A DNA stretch of 64,000 nt from contig CM073885.1 of NCBI GenBank assembly GCA_037176705.1, positions 164,042,290 to 164,106,289 of the forward strand. The letters run 5' to 3'. The notes under the pieces were generated by a model that saw only the letters and a program-made list of their open reading frames with translations, made no database searches and was not told where the DNA came from. The stretch is from Molossus alvarezi. Its lineage: Eukaryota > Chordata > Mammalia > Chiroptera > Molossidae. Shown piece by piece: positions 56,366 to 64,000 of the stretch (its first letter is position 1; each line of letters opens with the position of its first letter). A program made the translations under genes and the position numbers.

Positions 56366-57754
56366 TGGTCTGTTCTCAGGACAGGCTGTGCCACTTTCTT
56401 CCCAGGACTTGGAAAGAAGCAGGCAGACTTGGGTAATGGCTGCACTTTTCTTCAGAGTGCACCCAGCCACCTCCTTGGCCCCCATCCCCTTCATATATAA
56501 CATGAAGGCATTAAGAGGCTTCTTCCTGTGGGGTTTCTTTTTTCTTCCTCTTTTTTTTTTTTTTTTTTTTTTTACCTTGACTGGTGATTTTGCCCTAAGG
56601 CTGAGCTCAGGCAGGGGTTGCTGGGTCCTGCTGGACGATGATGGGGACTGGAGACCATGGTGTCCTGGGGAATCCCTGAGGCGGGCAGAGCAGGATGGTC
56701 CAGAGCCCCCATGTCAGGAATGAGGGCGCCGCTGGGATGCTGGAAGCCACCAGGAGGACGGGAATACCTGGGCTGGCCAGGCAGTGGGAGGAGCCAGCCG
56801 AGGGGATGGGGTATTTGTCCCCAGCTCTGGGAGACAGTCGGTAATATGGAGACAGTTCAGATGAGTGAGGGGACCGGGGATTTCTGTCTTTGGAGCACAG
56901 TCTGAAGGAGGTGTGTGAGAGGGGAGCCAGGGGTAAAGTGGTTGCTGTGGGCACGAGGGGCATCAACAGGTGCATGTGATGTAGGTGCTGAACTTTATTA
57001 GACAAGTGTGCTGGGGCCGGTGACCTGGTGTCCTTAACTATAGAGCTGGGGGTGACACCAAAGAAGGGCTATTTTATCTGCAGGTGCCTGCGTGCTCCTG
57101 CGGGAGAAGGGGGTCGGTTGGGGAGGTATGGGCAGCTGAGGTCCGGAATCATCAGGAAAGGGTGGGTACCCAGAGACAGGGTACCCGGGACAGGGTTCCC
57201 TTGAAGAACACACCGTCCTGGAGCCTTCTCACTTCCGTGAAATAGTCCCCAGCTTCTGAAAGGTCCGGAGAAGGCTTGGAGCATCTTCGCCGTGGAGTCC
57301 AAGCTGCTGCTCTGGTTTCCAACTCGTTGGCCAGGGACAACCTGACGTCCTCCAGGTCCCGCTGCCCAAGACGCTGTTGCTGCTTGGCTCCTTCTTCTCA
57401 CCACCTTCCTCCTGGAAGAGCATCAGCTCATGCTTCGCCCCGAGGTCATCCTCTCCGCCAGCCACAGGGGCGCCCAAGCTACCACCGCCTCAGCCAGCTG
57501 GGGCCAGGTCTCCACTCGGGCTCGGGCTCCCCGGCCAGCGCCCCTGCATCCTGTCGCTCCGCTGCCCCCTGGCCTCGCCGCAGTTGCCACAGCAATAAGT
57601 CTGAGCCCCCGGTGCACCCTTCTGGCAGGAAGAGGGGCCAGTGCAGCCCCCAGGAGCTCAGCGGGAGCCCAGGGCTCCCCATCTGGCCCTCAACTGTTCT
57701 GCGCCCTGGCCTTCAGGGGAATGGCGAGCTGGCTAGAGTGTAACTTTTTAAGAT

Positions 57755-58557
57755 TTTTTTCCCCCTTATAAACAGCTTTGCTGGAATAAAATTCACATAC
57801 CATAGAAGTAACCATTTTAAAGTGCACAATGTTTTATAAACATTCAGAGACTTGTACAACTATCACCCACCACCATCTAATTTTAGAATATTTACATCAC
57901 CTTCTCCAAAACTCTGTAGCCATTAGCAGCCACTCTCATTTCCCCCCTCCCACTAATCTTTGTATCTCTAAAAATTTGTCTGTTCTATGCATTTTATAGA
58001 AATGAAATTATAAATCATTGTCTTTTGTGATTGGCTTCTATCAGTAGTATAATGTGTTCATACTTAATCCATGCTGTAGCACGTATTATGGCTTCACTTG
58101 TATTTATTGAGAAGTAATGTTCCATTGTATGGTTATAGCACATATGTTTATCCATGACTCAGCTGATGATCATTTAGGTTGTTCTGCATTTTGGCTACTA
58201 GCAATGCTGCTACAAACATTTATGTACAAGTTTTTGTGTGGATGTATTGTTTTCATTTCTGTTGGGTATATAAACACGTGGTAGTGAAATACTAGGTCAA
58301 ATAGTAACTCAGTAACATTTAAGGAAACTGCCAATTTTCTAAAGTGCCTGCACTGTGTTGTCATCTGGCCAACAATGTATAAGGATTCAGATTTTTTTCC
58401 CCATCCTGGCCAACATTTAATCTCTGTCTTTTTTATAGTAGCCATCCTAGTGGGTGTAAACTGGTATTTCACTGTGGTTTTGATTTGCATGCCCTAACTA
58501 TTTCCATTTGTATGCCTTCTCTGGAGAAAATACTATTTAAATACTTTGCCCTCTTTT
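57755..58557 (-). mobile_element. Old LINE-1 (L1-d), 3' UTR and ORF2 end
   Basis: 'aataaaattcacataccata', 'caactatcacccaccaccat', 'gttccattgtatggttatag' and 'tttggctactagcaatgctg' follow the reversed L1M 3' UTR and ORF2 end. Its frame is destroyed. Confidence 0.87.
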
Positions 58558-58820
58558 TTTTTTTTTTTTTTTATCCTCACCCGAGGACATTTTTCCTTTT
58601 TTTTTTTTTTTTGTTCAGATAGAGCGGGAGGGAGAGAGAGGAAGAGAGAGAGAGAGAGAAACATCGATGTGAAGGGACACATCGAGTGACTGCCACCCGC
58701 ACGACCAACCAGGGCCGGGGACAAACTGCAACCGAGGTACATGCCCTTAGCGGGAACCGAACCTGGGTCTCTCAGGACCGCAGGCCGACGCTCTAACCGC
58801 TGAGCCAAACCGGCCAGGGC
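58558..58820 (-). mobile_element. VES SINE (V1), very young
   Basis: CpG sites intact ('cacatcgagtgactgccacc', 'ccgcaggccgacgctctaac'), long T run, tcctcacccgagga, head 'gagccaaaccggccagggc'. Perfect 16-bp target duplication tactttgccctctttt at 58542-58557 and 58821-58836. Confidence 0.97.
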
Positions 58821-60985
58821 TACTTTGCCCTCTTTTAAATTGGGTTATTTGTGCTTTTATTATTGAGCTTTAACAGTTCTTTACATATTGTGGATATAAA
58901 TCCCTTCTCACATATATGATATTCAAATATTTTCTTTCATTCTGTGGGATGTCTTTTCAATTTCTTCATAGTGCATTTTGAAGCATAGATATATTAAATT
59001 TTGATATATTCCAATTTATATCTCTATATTTTTTTTTGGCTTTTGATGTCATATCTAAGAAATCACTTCCTAACCCAAGATTATGATGGTATACATTTAG
59101 GTTTATTGATTTTTGAATTAGTTTTTCTTTATTATGAAGTAGAATTCAGCTTCATTCTTTTGCTTGTGAATATCCAGTTGTCCCAACACCATATTTTAAA
59201 GAGACTATTTTTTTCCTATTTTTAAATTTTTTATTGAAAATTTATTGACCATAATTGTAAGAGTTTAATTCTAAACTCTCAATTCTATCCCACTGAACTA
59301 TATTTTATCCTCATGACAGTACCCTATTGCTTTGATTACTCTAACTTTGTACTAAGTTTTGAAATTGGGAAATATAATTTCTCCAACTTTGTTTTATTTT
59401 TCCAAGAATGTTTTGACCACTGGATTCCTTGCATTTACAGTTTTTTGGATCACTTTGTCAGATTCTTTAAAAGAGATGGCTAGGATTTACTGCCACCTTA
59501 ATAATATTAATTATTCTTATCCATAAACATAAGATTTCTTTTACGTCCTTAAGTCTTTAATTTTTCCATGTTTTGTAGTTGTCAGTGTACAAGTCTTATC
59601 TTTCTTTAGTTAAATTTATTCCTAAGTATTTCATTCTTTTTGATGTTACAGTACATGAAATTGTTTCTTTAATTTCATTTTCAGATTGTTCATTGCTCAT
59701 ATACTGAATTGACCGTGTATCTTGAAAAGTTGCTGAACTTATTTAATAGTTCTAATAGCTTTTTCATGGATTCCTTAGTATTTTCTATGTGTAATATTGT
59801 GCCATCTGTAAATAGAGATTATTTTACTTCTTTATTTCCAATCTGGACATATTTTCTTTCTTTCTTATCTAGTTTCCATGGATAGAACCTGCATTACAAT
59901 GTTGAATCGATGTGATGAGAGCAGACATCCTTGTTTTCTTCTTGATCTTAGGGGAAAAAATATTCAGTCCTTCGCCAACAAGTGTGATTTTAGTTGTGGG
60001 TTTTTTTCAAAGCCTATTCCTAGATTGTTTAGAGTTACTTTCATAAAATGGTTGAATTTTTCTAATTCTCCATCTATTGAGATGATAATTTTGTTTTTAT
60101 CTTTTTTTCTATTAATGTAGTATAGTACATTAATTTAATCTTTTGCATTAAACCAATTCTATACTCCTTGAATAAAACCCCTGTGGTCATGGTATATAAA
60201 CCTTGTTATATAATGCTAGATTCAGTTTGTCAGTATTTTTGAGGGGTGAGGGGTTTAATCTATTTTTTAATCTGTATTCCTAAGGGATAGAGATCTGTAG
60301 TTTCATTGTGATAGTTTCTTGTGGTTTTCTTACTGGTTTTAGTGTTAGTAATACTGCCTTACTCATTTGTAAGTGTTCCAATTCTATTTTCTGGAATAGT
60401 CATGCAAAAAATAATAATAATAAGTAGTATTAATTCTTTACACATTTTGTAGGATTCACCAGTAACCATCTGGTCCTAAGCTTTTCTTTGTGGGAAGTTT
60501 AAAATAATTAAATCTCTTTATTTGTTATAGCTCTATCCAAAATTTCTATTTCTTCTTGAGTTAATTTTAAGTTTGGGTCTTTCTAGAAATTTGTGTGTTT
60601 CATCTAGGTTATCTGATTCATCGACATAATGTTGTTTTCAGTCTTTTCATACAATTTTTTATGTTTCTATAAGGTTATCTAAAAGTGTATAATTTTTATT
60701 GATCTTTTCAAAGAACCAACTTTTGATTTTATTAATTTTCTTTATCGTTTTTCTACTGTCTATTTCATTATTTCAGCTCTAATCATTATCATTTTATTTG
60801 CTTTAGATTTCATTTATTCTTACTCTAATTTTTCAAGGTGGAAGCTTAGGCTACTATTTGAGATACTTCTTATTTTTTAATATAAACAGTTAAAGCAAAA
60901 CATTTCTCTGTAAGCATTGTTTTATCTATATTTATACATTTTGGTATACTTTACATTTAGTTTCATTTATTTGAAAGATTTTCTA
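58821..60985 (-). mobile_element. Old LINE-1 (L1-d), ORF2
   Basis: Continues: 'attgtggatataaatccctt', 'ccagttgtcccaacaccata', 'cactgaactatattttatcc', 'gatgagagcagacatccttg', 'gaataaaacccctgtggtca', 'aggattcaccagtaaccatc' and 'attgatcttttcaaagaacc'. Full of stops. It ends where the tail of the young LINE-1 starts. Confidence 0.87.
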
Positions 60986-61226
60986 ATTTTTTTTAATTAA
61001 TTAATTTGTGTTACAGATGTTTCTCCTTTTTCCCCCACTGATTTCCCCCTCCCCCTCACTCCCAGCCCTTTCCCCAGTTTGTGGTCCATGTCCACTGTTC
61101 ATGCACACATGCATATAAGTTCTGTGGTTTATCTCTCCCCCACCACCCCCCTCTTTAGGGGATTGTCAGTCTGTACCCCACTTCTGCGTCTCTGGTACTA
61201 CCCAATTCCTCAGACTGTTGTGTTCA

Positions 61227-64000
61227 TTATATTCCACAAATAAATGAGATCATATGAAACTTGTCTTTCTCTGTTTGGCTTGTTTCACTTAGGATGATAC
61301 ATTCCAGATCCCTCCATGTCGTCTCAAAGATAAGAGATCTTTCTTTCTTACAGCTGCATAGTACTCTGTTGTGTATATGTACCACTGCTTTTTTATCCAT
61401 TCGTCTACTGATGGACACTTGGGCTGTTTCCAGATCTTAGCTATTGTAAATAGTGCGGCTACAAACATGGGGGTACATATACTCTTTCTGATTGGTGGTT
61501 GAGGCTTCCTAGGGTATATTCCTAGAAGTGGGATCACTGGGTCAAATGGAAGTTCAATTTTTAATTTTTTGAGGTAGCACCATATTGTTTTCCATAGCGG
61601 CTGCACCAGTCTGCATTCCCACTAGCAGTGCACTAGAGTCCCCTTTTCTCCACACCCTCGCCAACACTTGTTGTTTGATGATTTGTTGATGGTGGCCATT
61701 CTGACAGGTGTGAGATGATACCTCATTGTTGTTTTAATTTGCATCTCTCTGATGATTAGTGATGATGAGCATTTCTTCATATGTCTCTTAGCCATTTGTA
61801 TGTCCTGTTTGGAGAGGTGTCTATTTAGTTTCTCTGCCCATTTTTTTTTTTTTTTTATCCTCACCCGAGGATATTTTTCCATTATTTGTACAGATAGAGT
61901 GGGAGGGAGAGAGAGGAAGGAGAGAGAGAGAGAAACATCGACGTGAAGGGACACATCGAGTGGCTGCCACCCGCACGACCAACCAGGGCCGGGGACAAAC
62001 TGCAACCGAAGTACGTGCCCTTAGCAGGAACTGAACCCGGGTCTCTCCAGACCGCAGGCCGACGCTCTAACCGCTGAGCCAAACTGGCCAGGGCTCTGCC
62101 CATTTTTTAATTGGATTCTTTGTCTTCCTTTTGTGGAGTTGTATAAGCACTCTATATGTATTGGAAATTAACCCCTTATCTGATATATCATTGGCTATTA
62201 TGCTCTCCCATACAGTGGGTAGCCTTTCCGTTTTGATGATTGTATCTTTCGCTGTCCAAAGCTTTTGAGTTTGAAGTAGTCCCATGTGTTCATTTCCTCC
62301 TTTGTTTCTATTGCCTTAGGTGATGTGTCAGTAAAAATTCTGCTGCGTATGATGTCTGAAATTTTTTTGCCTACAATCTCTTCTATGATTTTTATGGATT
62401 CATGAGTTACATTTAAGTCTTTTATCCATTTTGAGTTTATTCTCGTGTAGGGTGTAAGTTGATGGTCTAGATTTACTTTTCTGCAAGTAGCTGTCCAATT
62501 TTCCCAGCACCATTTATTAAAGAGGCTGTCCTTACTCCACTGTATGCTCTTGCCACCTTTGTCAAATATTAATTGAGCATATTGCCTTGGGTCCATTTCT
62601 GGGTTCTCTGTTCTGTTCCACTGGTCTATATGCCTGTTCTTGTGCCAGTACCAGGCTGTTTTGATTACAGTGGCTTTGCAGTATAACCTGAAATCTGGTA
62701 TTGTGATCCCTCCAACTTTGTTCTTCCTTTTCAACATTGCTGTGGCTATTCGAGGCCTTTTTTGGTTCCATATGAACTTTTGAAATAATTATTCTAATTC
62801 TGTGAAGTATGCCATTGGTATTTTGATGGGGATTGCGTTTTTTCTATAGATTGCTTTGGGTAATATGGACATTTTAATGATGTTAATTCTCCCAATCCAT
62901 GAACAGGGTATGTCCTTCCACTTTTTTATATCTTCCTCTATTTCTTTTCTCAATGACCTGTAGTTTTCTGCAAATGGGTCCTTTATTTATTTGGTTAAGT
63001 TTATTTCTAGTATCTTAATTTTTTTGCCAGCATGGTAAATGGGATTGTTTTTGTTGTTTCTCTTTCTGTGAGTTCATCATTGGTATATAAGAATGCCATC
63101 AATTTCTTGACGTTAATTTCGTATCCTGCTACTTTGCCAATTTCATTTATTAAGTCTAGTAGATTTTTGATGGAGTCTTTGGGGTTTTCTATGTATAGTA
63201 TCATGTCATCTGCAAATAATGACAATTTCACTTCCTCCTTCCCAATTTGGATCCCTTTTATTTTTTCTTCCTGTCTGATTGCTGTGGCTAAGACTTCCAG
63301 TACTATGTTAAATAGGAGTGGCGAAAGTGGGCATCCTCGCCTTTTTCCTGTTCTTAAGGGAAATGCTTTTAGTTTTTGCCCATTGAGTATGATGTTGGCT
63401 GTAGGTCTTTCATATATGGCCTTTATTATGTCTAGATATGATCCCTCTATTCCCACACTGCTGAGCGTTTTTATCAGAAATGGATGCTGGATTTTGTCAA
63501 AGGCTTTTTCAGAATCTATTGATATTATCATGTGGTTTTTATTCTTCATTTTATTTATGTGTTGTATGACATTTATGGATTTGAGAATATTGTACCAGCC
63601 TTGCATCCCTGGGATGAATCCCACTTGGTCATGGTGGATAATTTTTTGGTGTATTGCTAGATCTGATTTGCTAGTATTTTGTTCAGGATTTTGGCATCTA
63701 TGTTCATCAGGGATATTGGCCTGTAGTTTTCTTTCTTTGTAGTGTCTTTTTCTGGTTTTGGAATTAGAATTATGCTGGCTTCATAAAACGAGTTTGGAAG
63801 TGTTCCTTCTTCTTGAATTTTTTGAAATAGTTTGAGGAGAATGGGTATTAGTTCTTCTTGGAATGTTCGGTAAAACTCCCCCATGAAGCCATCTAGACCT
63901 GGGCTTTTGTTTGCTGGGAGAGTCTTGATTATATCTTCAATTTCTTCTGTTGTTATTGGTCTGTTCAAGTTTTCTATCTCTTCCTGGTTCAGTTTTGGGA
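61227..64000 (-). pseudogene. L1-e ORF2, partial and broken (reverse transcriptase region)
   Basis: In minus-strand order, 63968 starts [20 protein letters not shown], followed by [20 protein letters not shown] and the reverse transcriptase palm (63007-63624: [20 protein letters not shown], then [20 protein letters not shown] and [15 protein letters not shown], with the catalytic FADD motif preserved). 62198-62737 gives [16 protein letters not shown] text, [20 protein letters not shown]. The C-terminal region reads [20 protein letters not shown], ends in GTLVHC and a TAG stop near 61622, and resumes in another piece (61289-61606). The VES insertion and this stop exclude a full ORF2 protein. 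The endonuclease part is outside the window. Confidence 0.88.
61847..62093 (-). mobile_element. VES SINE (V1), very young, inside L1-e
   Basis: Near-consensus copy with intact CpG sites ('aacatcgacgtgaagggaca', 'ccgcaggccgacgctctaac'), tcctcacccgagga and the head 'gagccaaactggccagggct'. Target duplication ctctgcccatttttt at 61832-61846 and 62094-62108, splitting ORF2. Confidence 0.97.

Larger units (their letters stand above)
54806..57742 (-). pseudogene. TCF7L1: TCF7L1 processed pseudogene (retrocopy)
   Basis: Intronless, GC-rich copy of the mRNA for TCF7L1, a TCF/LEF HMG-box factor of Wnt signalling. In minus-strand order: near 57506 the start codon position reads TGG followed by PQL. The beta-catenin-binding end is at 57450-57405 (EDDLGAKHELMLFQEEGGEK). 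Then GDYFTEVRRLQDGVFFKG, PFLMIPDLSCPYL, SNKVQHLHHMH (57005) and SELSPYYRLSP. The HMG-box start is at 56575-56480 ([20 protein letters not shown]). After a VES come WSAWDNYSNKRRGRERQ and PEKPCDISASSHG (about 55915), then HSAAFLSTKAAATSSG. The frame shifts several times, so it is non-coding. The 3' end has AATAAA (minus, at 55071-55076) and an A-rich tail. No target duplication was found. The parent gene elsewhere would have introns. Confidence 0.9.
60986..64000 (-). mobile_element. Young LINE-1 (L1-e), 5' part beyond the window
   Basis: Minus strand: tail and T-rich start near 60986, 3' UTR ('tgtgttacagatgtttctcc', then the C-rich block 61035-61080), then ORF2 to the window edge. Only a few frame breaks: readable pieces at 61289-61606, 61622-62005, 62198-62737, 63007-63624 and 63657-63968. 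A VES interrupts it at 61847-62093. It sits in the old L1-d. Confidence 0.94.

Noticed and set aside
57276..57743. 155-codon and 113-codon plus-strand frames in GC-rich DNA
   Set aside because: Antisense to the TCF7L1 retrocopy; long frames are expected by chance in GC-rich sequence.
63032..63742. 236-codon plus-strand open frame
   Set aside because: Antisense of the L1-e reverse transcriptase region, which reads as clear ORF2 on the minus strand.

Overview
The window looks like intergenic or intronic DNA from a bat. The main evidence is 28 copies of a tRNA-derived SINE of the VES type, the characteristic SINE of vespertilionoid and related bats, plus one shorter related SINE. Around these are mammalian LINE-1 copies of several ages, a half-LINE (HAL1), MIR and L2 relics, MLT1/MaLR-type LTRs, hAT (MER1-like), Tigger and mariner-type DNA transposon relics. 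I see no functional protein-coding gene, no spliced exon set and no tRNA or rRNA gene. Almost all long open frames are LINE-1 ORF1/ORF2 pieces, their antisense shadows, or simple repeats. Family names come from recalled consensus patterns; I could not run a repeat library.

Layout. 1-5020 is mostly unassigned single-copy sequence with an L2 end, a LINE-1 3' UTR scrap, a MIR and one VES. 5020-15240 is a deep nest. An old minus-strand LINE-1 (L1-a) is interrupted by a plus-strand LINE-1 3' end, which carries a mariner MITE that itself carries a VES. It is interrupted again by a long plus-strand LINE-1 (L1-b, about 9905-14945), itself split by an unidentified 0.5-kb insertion, a Tigger relic and four VES. 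15250-20530 holds hAT and MIR relics, several VES, a 1.1-kb truncated young LINE-1 with 16-bp target duplications, an L2 end and a short LINE-1 3' end. 20531-22290 is a textbook 5'-inverted (twin-primed) LINE-1. 22795-33160 is an old plus-strand LINE-1 split by an 8.1-kb compound. That compound contains a twin-primed LINE-1, a second LINE-1 with a complete 5' end, and a full-length HAL1 (24926-27141) with an uninterrupted 313-codon ORF1.

33160-54800 is lower in repeats: VES, MER1-like, MLT1 and LTR relics, old LINE-1 ends and microsatellites, with several long unassigned stretches. 54806-57742 is a GC-rich processed pseudogene of the Wnt transcription factor TCF7L1 on the minus strand, carrying two VES, one of them inside the former HMG box. 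57755-60985 is an old minus-strand LINE-1. 60986-64000 is a young minus-strand LINE-1 whose 5' part lies beyond the window, with a very fresh VES inside it.

Functionally, the LINE-1 copies are the likely source of the reverse transcriptase and endonuclease that moved the VES, the HAL1 and the TCF7L1 retrocopy. These show LINE-1-style signatures to varying degrees: A-rich tails throughout, and 8-17-bp target duplications around the HAL1 and most VES (none found for the retrocopy). The strongest points of interest are the HAL1 with intact ORF1, the chimeric LINE-1 around it, an in-frame amber codon shared by three of four comparable ORF2 copies, a hairpin just before the tail of the main VES subfamily, and the unidentified insertion at 9992-10506.
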